Positions 9,691 to 23,160 of a stretch of DNA of 64,000 nucleotides are shown here, one piece after another. The notes beneath the pieces were generated by a model that made no database searches, was not told where the DNA came from, and saw only the letters and a program-made list of their open reading frames with translations. Within the stretch, counting starts at the first letter, position 1. The number at the start of each line of letters is the position of its first letter. This DNA comes from Datnioides undecimradiatus (taxonomy: Eukaryota; Chordata; Actinopteri; Lobotiformes; Datnioididae), in contig WARS01000011.1 of NCBI GenBank assembly GCA_008933995.1, forward strand, positions 12,491,516 through 12,555,515, read 5' to 3'. Made by a program: the position numbers and the translations under genes.

Positions 9691-12109
9691 CAGTAGACCT
9701 GGAAAAAGAAGCTGACTGCATGATTATCCAGAATGCATTGCACATTAATAATAAAACACACTCCCCACTTCTTCTTTATCCCCAAAACACTTGCTTGCTG
9801 TTTCTTCTCTGAATGCTGCTTGTTTTTTGATTTAGGGTTTAGCCTTTTAAGCATTATTTGAGTGTGCTACCAGTGTCATCTACATTTTTAAAAACCTGCA
9901 TGCTGCTTTTATTTTTAACAGAAACTAATGTGTAAATAACTTTTTGTGTCCTTGTCCTAATTTGTTTCTTGCTTTCTGGCTTCTCCACAGTGCCAGAAGT
10001 GCCAAGCCAAAAGTGAGAACAATATGCTCCCTTCTCGTATGCATACACAAGCTGCCCACACATACGCATGAAAGCACTCATGCACTGCAGTTTGTTACAG
10101 TGGTGCTGCAGTCTTTAATAGTGCTGAAAGACATCAGGGGAGGTGTTGAGAGACGTTTTCAGAGAGAGCAAGCGAATAAGGGGGATATTACAGAGCCATA
10201 TATGCTGGAGACAAACTGCATACCTAACAGAGCAGAGCATCCCCTGGACTCCTTCTCTACCTCCCCCATGGCTCTGACTGTCATAACAAATTCATATGCA
10301 CACAGAGTTTCAGAGAGCAAGGGCTCAGGTACTTAATCAGACTCATATAGACAGACAGAGGAGCACTGCAATGAAATATTCTATTTCAGTCATTTCTATA
10401 CTATCTGGCCCAGAATATATGCCAATGCATCACTTAATAGCTGCACATTATAAACTAAAACACTGATTGTATGAGTGATTGGTACATTTTGCTGTCTGCA
10501 AGAAGCATACTGTCACTGATGGGATGTCACCAGGACGTATGTCACTCAGCCCACCTGAGCCCTATATACAGCGTAGCATGAAATGTCAATTGTCCTCGAG
10601 AGTCTACATGGTTCAGTTCATGAGTGAGTGTCACTGACACTTTGACGTACATTGTGACCAGTTAGAGGTCAGACAGCCAGCAGGTCCGGCTCTACCTGCA
10701 TCACATGAAGCCACGTCGCCACAATCTGTCTGCCTGTCCATGTCTCGCTAACAAGTCTCCGATGTGCCCAACACACTGACGAAGACACTAGCTGACAGTG
10801 GCCACACAGGCCACAGAGCAGGCCCTGCCTTGACAATACATTTACACAAATGTGGCAGTGTTGTTGAACCAAAATCACCTTTCACTCTTTTCCGTAATGT
10901 GACACAAGAGAAAATAACAGAATATCTCTATTCATGGGAAGCAGGTTTCACTTAACAGAGGGAGTGCCACGGAAGACCAAATAGCATTTGATATTCTAAG
11001 AGTCAATACACATTACCACTTTCTCTCCCTCATGATCCATTTACAACAAAGGTAACAAAAGCTTTTCCAGATCCTTCTGGGTGTCTCCTGCATGCCTTCG
11101 GCTCGATTCAGTACTATCATGAATATTACATTGAGGCTCAGTAGGGAGAGAAGAGGCGCATGGAGCTCTGGAACAGGTGAGAAAAGAAGAGACAAAGTGC
11201 GCATGAGAAAGACGAATAAAGGAGGTGTACACTGACAAATGCTGATAGCATCAGGAGAGGCAGACCAAAGACAACAAAAGATACAAGAGCAGCAAAATAT
11301 CTGTCACAGTCGCTGCTAAACAGTGTAAAATAGCTTCTCAAAAGCCTGCCTCTGCAGATGAACATCTCTGAGGGATGCACTGGTGAAGATTATACCAACA
11401 GAGGGTGCCACATATGCCGCTCCCATTCCCAGAAACAGCTTGTGGTTAGAGGAGGAGCACATGTCCCCCCCATACACTGTAACAGTAATCCATAACCACA
11501 CAACACAACCCAGCAGGCCCATCACAGCATCCACTTACATAATGAGGAGCTTAATCAAAATTCACAGAGGAGAGGCTGCAGCACCTTACAGCGTACACCC
11601 ATGTTAATAATACCCAAGCAAGACAGAGGGCCATAGCGTTGCAGTACGTTGTAAATATTCACAGATTTTAAAGATATTTTAAAATACTTTTCAGCATATA
11701 TGGTGATTCTAAAGACATTAACAGTATCTTAAACAGTAGGTTGAACTTGTAATGTACAACAAGTCTCCTGGCATCAGGAACATACTGTTCTGATGAAGAA
11801 GACACATTGACACAGATGCAAAATACAAACCAACACTAAACAGACATATAACCACGATAACACTCTAAAGTTATAATAAGCAGCATTGATTTCTTTTGGT
11901 TTGCATTATGTTTTTCTTTTTACTACAGTTGATAGTGCAAAGATGATAATCCATCATAATATCAGTTATAGAAAAAAACAATCTAAAAATATATAAACAT
12001 CTTGTTTTTAAGATATCTCCTGTGTCTCCTATAGCGTGGTAATCTATATTGATATTATTTTCAATCAAAATAAACGATTTTTATCAGCAGTAAAGTGCTC
12101 AACATGTTC

Positions 12110-12720
12110 CCATTAGTTTGACTGCATATACGTGCTGTTCAACCACGTAATCACGCAGACACCCACCCAGTTGCGTGGTAATTGTACATGTATGCTACTT
12201 ACCTGTGCACCTGTGCGCGTGCTACTGGAGGATAACACTAGATGGCACGCACGAGAAATGAGAACGTGAAGAACTTTTGGATTTTTTTTTGTAAACAAAA
12301 ATTAGGGCAAAACTCCGAGAGATGCTTTGTTGAGATGACGGCAGAAGAAGAGGCAGCGGTACGACCTTGGCTGGTAAGTAATGCTTCTTATTACGCACAT
12401 CGTTGGGTATCGGTGAGTATGTGTCTCTCATACTGTCAGTGTGAGAAATTTATCACGTGAAACAACACCAGTATTTTCAAACGTCCGCCACATAACACAT
12501 ACCAATCTGTTCAGAAGACTTTCTTGCAAGAGGCACGTGGTGCCATCCCTGAACTGCCGCTACAGTGCTCCTGCTGTTCACTTGTATTTTGCATCTTACA
12601 GTGCGCCAATTTCTCAAAACGCGCACAACCGACGTTGCAAACAGACGCAAGGTACGCGAGGCATCAATCATGCGCGTAGTGAACAGCAGGCATCCGGGCG
12701 TAGTCGTTAATCAATTTGTT
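12110..12720 (+). promoter_or_regulatory. CpG-rich intronic block, candidate alternative promoter
   Basis: By hand count about 34 CpG in about 600 bp, close to expectation for its base composition and far above the flanking intron. It includes a CTCF-like motif at 12234-12249 and a plus-strand ATG followed by a perfect GTAAGT donor. This could be a CpG-island promoter for a transcript antisense to lhfpl3, or a fairly young CpG-rich mobile element. Confidence 0.35.
12335..12373 (+). CDS. Candidate short first exon, antisense to lhfpl3
   Basis: ATG plus 12 codons (MTAEEEAAVRPWL) run directly into a consensus donor GTAAGT at 12374. The frame is also open upstream to an ATG at 12242. A second donor-like GGTGAGTAT lies near 12413. 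The acidic, alanine-rich start resembles ordinary vertebrate N-termini, but I can identify no downstream exon and no family. It is listed only because the ATG, the donor and the CpG-rich context coincide. Confidence 0.2.
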
Positions 12721-14278
12721 GATCAACAAACATTTAGACTTTTTTTATTATCAATGAGTTGTCGAAGCCATCAGGCAGAAATGCCAAATACTCAATAATT
12801 AATCGATTGATCAGCAGAACGAACCAAAAGGTGTTATATGTTAGATGTGATCTCCCTCTTTGTTAAACCTAAACCCAGCAGCTTTTGTGTAAATGCAAGC
12901 AGATATGTGTTAATAATGTATTTGCCGACAACTATAACCCCTTTTGTGGGCTCCTATAAGTGGAGGCTGGTGAATGGTGATATAGTAAGACACAGAATAC
13001 TGTACGTTAATAATTTATATACATAACTACTCTATATTTTAAAGTGTTAGCAAAAAACGTTGTTTAAATGTTTATATTCTTATTTGATTGTTAAATGTGG
13101 GATTTGAGATAAAGTATGTGCAAAAATAAGCCAAAGCATTATCTCATTATCGGTTGGTATCTGCTGGCTTCACCCACTCGCACTGCATTGGAGCAGAACT
13201 GCAGTAACAAATGGCGTGCTCCAAACCCTGGCAACAGAAATAACAGCACACCTGACAGAATGCAGCTGTCAGTCGGAGCGGAGACGAGATATTAACTGAC
13301 GGCATTATCCACCCCTTTCAAGCTTTGCCCTTCTCTCCGTCTCTTTCCTGCCGTCTCGGGAGAGCAGGAGGAGAGCCGCAGACAGAGAGAGGAGAGACAG
13401 ATGATGAGGCAGGGCGAGGCAGAAAAAAAGAGTAGAGGTGGTGAGAGACGGAGCCCATGTAGGGTGCCATGCTTCAGCCCTGTGTGTGGCCGCCAGCAAG
13501 CACCCAGCACCACACTAATGTCACTAGCACTGGCTGCCATATGCTGGAGCCCCACGGCGGAGCTATTCTCAGCATTTACTCATTTCTTTTTTTTCCATGC
13601 TCACCTCTCTCTGTTTTGTCTTTTCTTCTCTCCCTGGGAACACGGGCATCATGCTAGTGGAAAACTGGACTGGGAAATGGTTGTTGGCTAACAGCAGCTT
13701 ATGTAAGAGACTGTAGGTAGGGCAAATTAGGTGCAAGCAGCACTACAGGAATGTCTGAGGGCAGACGGGCAGATGGTACAGAACGTTGTGATGGCAGTAG
13801 ATTTGTCAGAAGCACATTGGCTCATCTACCCAAAGAGACTACGAAATCCCATCGATACTGAAAGAATCCCATTGCCTCCTGTAATCTGTGTGTGTCACTT
13901 GCGAGTAGTGTAGGTGACTGCAGGTCCAATGTGACCTCCAAAGCAGCAGCGTGATTGGATTTGTGTCTGTGGTTTGCAGACAAAGAAAAATAAATCACAT
14001 ATATTGTAAACTGCCTTTGAAAAGACTATAAGGTTTAGTCTACCTTCATGGCATCTGGCTCATGTTTCACTGCGTTTTAGTGGCAGCATGTCATTGATTG
14101 CACTGGGTGGCAGATGGAAACAGAGTTATTTGTATTTCTCGCTCTTTCCATCACTTACACATCTGCAGCACATCTAAGCAGCCATGAAAAGGGATTCACA
14201 TTTTTTAACTCCCACAGTCCTTTGTGGATCCCTTTTCTCCTCTCCTCATTTAAATAGCTGTGACAAACTGAATTATGC

Positions 14279-14300
14279 ATACACACACACACACACACAT
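14279..14300. repeat. (CA)n microsatellite
   Basis: Uninterrupted CA run in lhfpl3 intron 1. Confidence 0.9.
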
Positions 14301-17300
14301 ACCAAAATGCTCTATCTTGTACTGCACATGGATTCAGCTGTACATCACAAACATAAACACAGACACTCACATAAACAAGCACAAGCATACTGTACGAACT
14401 GGTAGACATGACTACTCTTTGTCTAATACATACACAGTGGCCTTACACAGTGCTGAGCATCCTTTTGTCACTTCTCAACAGTGACACATCTTGGCACTGA
14501 TGAATAAGTCAGCTTCTGTGGCGAATGAGCCCACGGCTGGCAAAGTGGCATTTAAGGTAAAAACTAAAAGTCAGCTCAGAAGAAAGAAAATCAGCACAGA
14601 CGCTCTGGGAGCAGCTTTGAGTGTTTATCCCAGTGGGGCTTCCTATGAATATGCATAGGTAGGTTTACTTTAATGTAATAGCTAATGTTACAGTCCCACA
14701 GGTAAAATAGTGACCTGAATGTGGGCAAAGTCTCACTAGTTCAGTTCAAAGGGTTTCTTCTATGGTCTTATTTTACAGCTCTTTTATCTTCCTATGCTCT
14801 TCCTTACAAAAGAAGAGAGAACTCCTGTACACTGTACTTTTACTTGCAATAAACCTGGAGATTAGGTCCTTTAAAAAAAAAAAAAAGGTTTGAGCCTGAT
14901 AAAACCAACACCTCCTCAGGTGAGACAGTCAGGCCTATATTAGCCCCACAGGCTGCATGCATTCAGCCAAATAATGGACAACAACAGAAATGGACACTAT
15001 ACAGTGATAACCATCTACATCAATCTCAGAACAGAACCCCCGCACACAAACATTAATTTGTATAAATAAAATAATTATCATTATAGTCAAATTGTCCAGT
15101 AGGCGAGTGTCTAAATAGGCAGTATGATGCCATATAGGTACTTTCCGTTCATTGTAGATTGTCAAATGTACATTTTTGTGGGTGGGATGTGCCCTTTAAT
15201 TGGCTACGGACACGGAGCCTCTGGGACTGATTACCTGACAGCTCATGATTCATGCTTGGCCTGATCAGAGAAGCTGTTTGTTGTATCTGTCTAGATTATT
15301 ATTTGTCCCTCAGTTTCACCTGATGTACATTTCTGGGCCAATATGGTGTATCTCCAGAAAGTCAAATGTATGTAAACCGACAGCGTGATGGAGATTCTTC
15401 TTGTTTTGGGTCTGGATTTTTTTCCCCCATTCACCTGTTTCAGAGGTGTGTATGAGCCTTGTAAAAACAAGATTTATGCTCTTTCTTACAGAAAACAACT
15501 GATTGGAAAGTGAGAGAACAGAAGAAGAGACATAAAAAGACAGTAACATTATTACTCACATCCAAAAAGAACACAATAACAGCTTGTGATTGTTCTTTGT
15601 TGGCGAGTAATGTGATCTACAACCCCTAAAGACACAGTTCATCCCTGATGCTTGTTGTCTGTGTTGCTGTTCTCAGCGTTAGGCTCCAGGCACAGTGAGT
15701 TTCCTGCCAGTGCTGAGGCATAGTGTGACAGTGTGGCTGGGTGCTTGGATGACTCACGTTGCTGAGACTAGAGACAAGCAGCCCAAACAACACAATGTAG
15801 GAGAGAGGTGGGAGTGGTAGCAGTAGCCTGAAGTTTCAGTGGCCAAGTGGTTAGTCCTTGTTGTTTTTAACAGTTTGTTTTAAAATGCGCATATTTAACT
15901 TTTCCTCAAACCTTTTTTTAAGCACACTAGACTTTGTATTTTCCTGCAAACACTTGGATGCACCAATAAGTGAGAATCTCCAAAACGCTGTTCAGTCGCA
16001 ACTGCATTATTGTACCAGTCAGTGACCAAAAATAACGCAGTGCAGCTCGCATCTCTCTAAATGTTGACATACTGGCAGGAGCCACTGGTTTAAATGGAGA
16101 ATCTAAAAGTGAAGCGGTCTTCTCACTGGAGGAGACCAGAATGAATTTTAGCATCACACCTGTAAGTGGCTTCTGATGAAGAGCTCTTAAGTCCCTCCTG
16201 CAGAGCTGCTCTGTGTTTGTCCTGAAAGATGTGTGTAAATACGTGTGACTCTCTTTTCCTGTAGTGCTCCCAGTTGCCAGTGCCAGTGATCCAGCACTGG
16301 CCCTGTTGGTGTTATTTGACCTTGTGCTAACACAGTGCATTGACTTTCAAAACTTATAGATGTAAAATCTGATTTTTTTTAAATGTTTCATCAATAATCT
16401 TGATTGGAAAACACCAAATTTACCTGTTTGAGAACATAAATAAGATAAAAACATTCTTTGAGAAACTTTAAACTTGTTAATGTCACATGGCTAGTATATA
16501 AGGTATAGTTAGGTCTTACAACCCTCTGAATGACTGTTTAAACCAAACTGCATTTAGTAGAGTTGGGGGAGGATAGGCTTCCCCGTCAGCAGAAGAAATA
16601 ATTAAGTTCACAGAATAGTAGCAAAAATATTTGTTGCCACAGTATGACTCTTAGTTTGGATGTTACATGTACCATTTTGTGGGATTGAATATGATTATTT
16701 GCTACAATCCGAAAGGATTTTAGTTCATAATTTGAGCCTGTGAAAGTCTGAATTTCTTTCATTTTGCTCTGCTACCAAGGGAGCCTGTCCTTGTGGCTGA
16801 TCCTCAACTCAACATGCTTCATTCTTTATAAGCTCCCCAGTTATTTCTGGTATTCTTACATTTGCATTTTGCAGGAGAATCCTTGGGTTCAGGTTGCCAA
16901 GTCAAGTCACTTTATAGATGTTTCCATCAGAAATCTATGTAGAGGTCCATTATTGCATGGAAGTTCTGCACCATGATTGGCCTTCTTCACGTAATTCTCA
17001 TGACCAAGTACTAAAGAAAAAAAAGGTCTTTTCTTCACCTACAGAGCTCCTTCTTTGAGTGTTATGTAGTCAAATGATGAGGGTGTTGAATGTGAGTGAT
17101 TAATATAATCTTTCCCATGGACAGTCCAGACTTGGTCTCAGGCAAGGCAGCCTCAACCCCATTCTTCACGCTGGACAATTAAGATTCATCTCTGGCTCCA
17201 AAGATGAGTGAATGACTGCCAAAGAAAGATGCCCCAAGATTATGACAATGATATGCCATAATTACATCCAGATAAATGGGGCCATTAAGAGTGCATGATC

Positions 17301-20300
17301 TATATAGTGGGAATAACTGAAGTGTGAAAATGTCACCACTTAAGTCTGCTTCATGGTCCAGGTTCATTGGGTTGAAAGAGAACAAAGATAGTGGGTCATA
17401 AACGTGAGAGTATTGGTGTTTCTTCCATAATGTTATACTATTTCTTAATTTATGTAAGTATGAGGAAGAATATAATGAGAAATATGGGCAAGCTGGAGTT
17501 TCATAGTTTCACATAGCATAGGCAAGAGATGATCATTCGTTTTGACAGCCGGCTGGACTCAAATTTAAAACAGTTCTCTTAAAAATATATTTTCCAAAGT
17601 GTCAAGGATACAGTGGAAAGTGGAGCAAGAAAAAACTTTTAAAACTGACTCCAGCTATCTCCCCTGGAAGACGAGGAACATGCTTCTTGAGATGAGCTGT
17701 CTACAGTCCAAATCTATTTCTGCTTCAGTTGCTGGCAAAACTCGGCGGTTGCTAGAGGGGAGCAAGGAGCTCCCAGGCATCCTCTGTATCCCGCTCTGTC
17801 AACATCTTCAGCAATTTTCTGCACAACGAGCACATAATGCCCACAGCTTACCTACCAATTCAATTCAAAACATCAGAAAGAGAAAGACGTGGGGTATTTC
17901 ATCAAATTATATCTGTGCCAGGACAAGTCTTGGGAAAAACTTTTTCACCCTTTTGCAGTGCTGCAAATAATCTTCCCATATGAACATATTGCATATTATA
18001 GTGTACCTGTGGGCTTCGGGAAGCGCTCTGACTTTCCCAACAGGGGATAAAACTCAACTAGAAAGAGATCTACAGGAATATAATTTTCACTATAGCTTCT
18101 ATAACAGTAGAGGTTGAAAAGGATGAAATGTCTGTCACCACCCTCACATTTACGCCTCCCAAATCACCCAGCCAGTTGATCAAGTGAACGAGCAACTGGA
18201 TAGGTGTGCACTAACTCCATTAGTAAGTTTCTCATTGAAGTTCTTCATAATGTCATGGTAACTAGTTTTAAATTAAAACTTAACAAATGTCTTAACGTTG
18301 GTTGTAACGTTGGTTGCTAGGATACATCAGTAGTGCTACTGCCAAGGCAATGAACAGTGTAAACATGGGAATAAGATTAAGCACGTTGATTATGCTATTA
18401 GCAAGCCATATCTATCTGTCTGTCTGTCCCTATTGTCTCCTTGGAGTTAATGATCAGTGACCTGTCATCTTTAAAAGCCTTCTTTTTTTAATCCTGCATA
18501 CTTTGGCTAAATGCTGTATATTCAGACAGAGTGTGTGCTCTGACTCTTAATGTCCACACAAACCATCCGGTGAGACGGCGCCTCATTATTACACATTGAT
18601 TGAAGTTGGTGTTAGAAAGGAGAGCGGGCTGCCTGCAGATGAAGCTGGACATACAGGAGGAGGGACACACTGTGCTCTGAAATGATCCAGTCACTACGCT
18701 GAAGTGACAGCTGACACAGGAGACATGAGACATGTGCCTGTATAATAAATCTAGCGTTTCAGGTTAAAGCAGAGGTAGGGATGCGGTAGAGGGAGGAGAG
18801 AGGAGTTGAGGGAGGAGAGCAAACCGCAGTGAGCAGGGCAGGAGGGAGTCAGGCTGGGGTGGAGGGCTTATGTAACAGGTTCACATGCGGCCTGTACTTT
18901 TACAGAGGATAAAGATTGACAAGAGCAATAGGGATCAAAAGAGACCTTTGAATTCTCTGTGAAAATACTGGCTGGACCACAAGTTCAGGGAGGATGGAGG
19001 CAAACAGCCACGGCTTAGACTGGACTGTGCCACCTCAGTCAACCGTTAACATTGGGAGTTTTCACCTGGGACAGACTGTGAGGCTGCCACAGAGCGCAAA
19101 CCAATGATGATGTAGTTACAACAACATTTTCTGAGAAAATAACAAAATTAAAAATCAAATGAAATTAAAAATACAAGATCTCATAGAGACTTTCTTCACT
19201 CACTACTTTATAACAATACAGGGCTTAGGAGCTACACTGTCTCAAGTGCAAACTATCTGCATTAACAGACATTAATTTAAATGTTTTATAACAATGTTTA
19301 ACATATGTAGTGTGTAGTGTGGAATAATCAAATTGTGTAAAAGTCGCAATAGAAATACTCCCTTATCTTAATCAAATTATTGAGCAACGAAATGTATGGT
19401 CTCAGTGATATGTCATCATAATATTGAACCATTATTATTGTATTAATTAGGATGCATTTAGTCATATTTAGTTCATACTGTTTCAACTAAGGCTGAGTTG
19501 AATACATTTTGTTGGCGCGAACATGTGATGTGTCACATTATTGTCACCAAAGCATGAAAAGTTTTTTTTTTCGGTGGGTCACAGTGTCCTTGCTGTCCCA
19601 CCTCATCCCTCCCTCTGTGGAATAAATCAGCAGCCTCCCCCTGCCTGAGCTCTGGCCCGGGCCAGGCCAGTTCTGAGATCACAGGGATTAACTCTGGCAA
19701 ATCTATAGTCCACACCCTGCAGGGCAGCAGGGACATAAAGCACAGGGGAGTCATGATGATGACTTGGCTGGCATTTAGAGTTTGCATTCCACACTCACAA
19801 GGTGTGGGCTAATTAATCAGCATTGATTTGTTTGGTTTGATGTCAAAAAACATGAGAGGCTTCTTTAATCAAACCAACTGCTCTGCATTCACAAATAGGC
19901 ATGAAATCACCAAATCTGCATTACGAAAATAGCAACGCGACCGTGAATCTCCTGTGAATCTCATAGTGTGCTGGAAAGAAATTGCCACAGTATTTAATTA
20001 CTGAAAAAACACAGTATACAGTATATGTAATAGTATAAGTAATGTTGTGTGTGTGTGTGTAGCTATCCACCATCCATCCTCTGCTGTCCACCATCAGCAG
20101 GACTGTGAGCCGCATGCATTGTGGTTCCCTGATGTCTCCCGCTGGCTATAATTAGGTGGTTCAACTAGCTGTATGTGTTTCTTAATTACAAAAACGCAGG
20201 AGTGGAAGGGTGTTGATTTGAAAACAGATTACCTGCATAGACGTGAGGGAAACTGGGAAACAAAGCAAGATAAGCTGTGCAATTGTAAATGGAAACAGGT

Positions 20301-21316
20301 TGAAAGATGAGCACATAGACAGACAAACAGCTAAGGAGCATCACAGCGACTGTCTTTTTTTTTTTACTTTCTCTAGATATCATCCCTGTCCCACCTTTGA
20401 ATGCTGAGCCGCCTGCAGCGAAGGTGCCGTGTGGATTAGTGTACAAGGCAGTGTTGTGTGTCTGGTTGATTTGATTCAAGAAAAGGTCGTGGGTCAGCAC
20501 ATTTAGTTTCAGCGCTGCTCTGAAAGGACCCAGTGAGAATACAGATTGGCTGTGCAATTATCCCGAACCAGCTGTCATCACTTCTCTTTACCACCTGACT
20601 GCCACTGTCGCGTACCCCAGACGACCAGCGAGGGTTGCAGCCAAAAGATTTCTGAAGCCTATTTAGGATTTGAGAACAACTCTGCAGAGGATTAATGTTT
20701 CTGATGCTTCAAAATCTCTCAGGTCTTGTCTTGTTTGTTATGTCACTTACGTCAACATGAGCCCAATTTATCTTTTTAACCCCACTGGTGTTTCGTAGTT
20801 AAAAAAAGCCCTGACACACCTTATAACAGCAGACAGTAGTCTCACTCGATGTTTCGCTATCTGCGTTACAGAAATCTGCCTCACTGGATATCTGATTTGA
20901 TGTGCTGTAGAGAGACATTACTCTGAACTGTGTAGGTAGCTGCAGCTGCATGACTGACTGCATACATCAGACTGTTTATTGCATGATGATGATAACTGGC
21001 AGCCCTTAAACTGTCACACACTGCTGTGAAATAACAGAAAAGGTCCGAGGTAAGATTAACCCCCTGTCACATGCTGCAGTTCGGTTCCTGTATAGCATTT
21101 ACACTGACTGCATAGAGAAGAGGTGCACACTTGTGAGGTTAATTCAACGGGCCACAGTAATTCATTGATCAGTTCAGGGGTGTAATCTGGATATTGGTAG
21201 GGTTCCAAGAGTCCCTCCAGTATTTTGTCATATACAGAAAGTGTCAGTTGATATTGTTGATCGGTCACTGTTTTATTTCACCGTTGTCATTTAACCTACC
21301 ATTATTCCCATTATGC

Positions 21317-21336
21317 TTTTTTTTTTTTTTTTTTTT
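21317..21336. repeat. T homopolymer
   Basis: Run of about 20 T in lhfpl3 intron 1; no retroposed body is recognisable next to it. Confidence 0.9.
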
Positions 21337-22959
21337 ACATATAAAATGTATTTGAATAACATTTTGTGTAAACACCATGGATATTGGATTTCCTTATAAT
21401 TTTAATAATTCATTCTTAATCACAATTTTGACTTAAATAATATTTTGCATAGAAACAAAACAGTGTACTAATTGACACTATAAAGCTCCTCTGAGCTGTG
21501 TGGAACTGTAGAGTTGATAGTAAATCATCTGTTGGTATATGTAGACATTATTATAAACATTAATATAAATATATTCATTCAACAGTTTTAATTGTAGCAG
21601 TGGAGATGTGGTGGTGTATAACAACTCAGAAGAAAAGAACTTTTCTTCACTGCAATAATGTTCAAAGTACTTCACAAAGTCAAGATAAATTGAAGTGAAG
21701 TGAACTATGGATAAATAATAATTCACTGGCACTGATAGAGCAGTACAATATTAACTTAAATCTTTAGGGCAAACAGAGCGGTGTGAAAATGGTCAAGCTC
21801 ACTCACTTGAACTCAATGCGACGTGCAGTTAAGATGCAGAAGGTCATCCAAGGATGAGTGCCAAGAACGCTGCAAAACTCAGTCGAAGATGAAAAACTTG
21901 TAATGTGCTGAAAGTCGCCATAGCTTGTTTGTTTTGTTTACTACGTTGGGATAAAAGCAATTATGGACAAAGCTTAACAGCACTTCATCAAATTAAAGTC
22001 AACTGTTTTGTGCATTTTAATAGAAATGTTGTTAATTTATATGCAAATTTGTGCTATAGCATAATGTTATTAGGCACTGGCAGCTTGTGCATGGTGCTTT
22101 TTCAACAAAGGTGAATGTGGCCAAAAAAGTTAATTAAGCCCTGGGCATGGATGGTCATATATTAGCATGCACACAACGTATGTGCATCTATTTTGTCGAT
22201 GGCATGAACTGAATGTTGCTGTAAAACAACATGAAGCGTGCACACATATATATACACACAAACTGAGGAAGGCAGGAGTCACAGAATCAGCCTTTTCATA
22301 AGTCAAGCACTAATCTGCTTTTAAAAGCCTGATAGGTATCCAGACAAAAGTGCTCATTTGCAACATTAACTCTGGAGAACTGGAGCATACAAGTCTGGTC
22401 CAGCTGCAGTGGAAAGTGCAGCTCTATGACAGCTGCTCTCATGCTGAGCTCCACCACTTTCCACCTCTGCATTCAACTAGGCTTTAATGCCCCTTTCAGA
22501 ACAAGCCTCTCAATAGAGCTAATGGACCATGGGAGTGAGAGCCAGCTACAGAGAAACACAAATAATGATACAGAGAGAGAAAGAAAGAGATGGCCCAAAG
22601 GATCAGTATGCCTTCTGCAAGCTCTGCTATCTGATTTGTTTTCTGTCTGCCCTTCTGTCTTCTCTTTCTTTCTGTCTTCAGACCTCATGTCTCTCTCATT
22701 TCTTTTCTCTCCTTTTGTCCTCTCTGTTTCCCCCTTCAGCTTATTACTGTTCTTTCTCACCACTGCCAGGCAATACCAGTTTAAATCCATCCACCATTAT
22801 CTTAAATAGATTTCAACTGATTTCTTGAAGGTTCTGGTTACTCTGGTACATACACAAGTGCATCTCTTACTTCATGCTGATGCATTCGTTGTTGATGTAC
22901 ATTGATTGAGTTCAGCTCTGTAGCTCATTTCAAAATATTAGCCTATGGTCAGTAGTAGG

Positions 22960-23160
22960 GTCAGACCAGTAAAATCACAATCAGCCAATTGACAGAAGAT
23001 TATGTTTTGATAATTGATTAATTGTTTATATAATTTTTCAAACTATTGAGATGCAAAAAGTAATTTGAAGATGTTAACATTGAATTTTTTTTTTTTATAT
23101 AATATTCTGACAAACCAAGCACTTAATTGAGAAAGTGATTGTAGCTGCACCTGCTAAGCT
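22960..23160. repeat. Degraded MITE-like teleost repeat
   Basis: Carries ttttgataattgattaattgttt, aatttttcaaac and, at the far end, cacttaattgagaaagtgattgtagctgcac. These correspond to the two ends of a common fish element whose termini read roughly ctgcaactaacgattattttcattatcg and its complement. The middle is missing. Non-coding. Confidence 0.55.

Noticed and set aside
9944-10336. 130-codon plus-strand ORF in lhfpl3 intron 1
   Set aside because: No domain, repeats or coding-like signature, and no splice context; consistent with chance.
15927-16340. 137-codon minus-strand ORF in lhfpl3 intron 1
   Set aside because: Not recognisable, and not in phase with lhfpl3 exons; possibly part of an unidentified repeat but unsupported.
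17179-17385. 68-codon minus-strand ORF (FSFNPMNLDHEAD...)
   Set aside because: Peptide looks protein-like but has no family match I know, no splice-site support, and an ordinary chance length.
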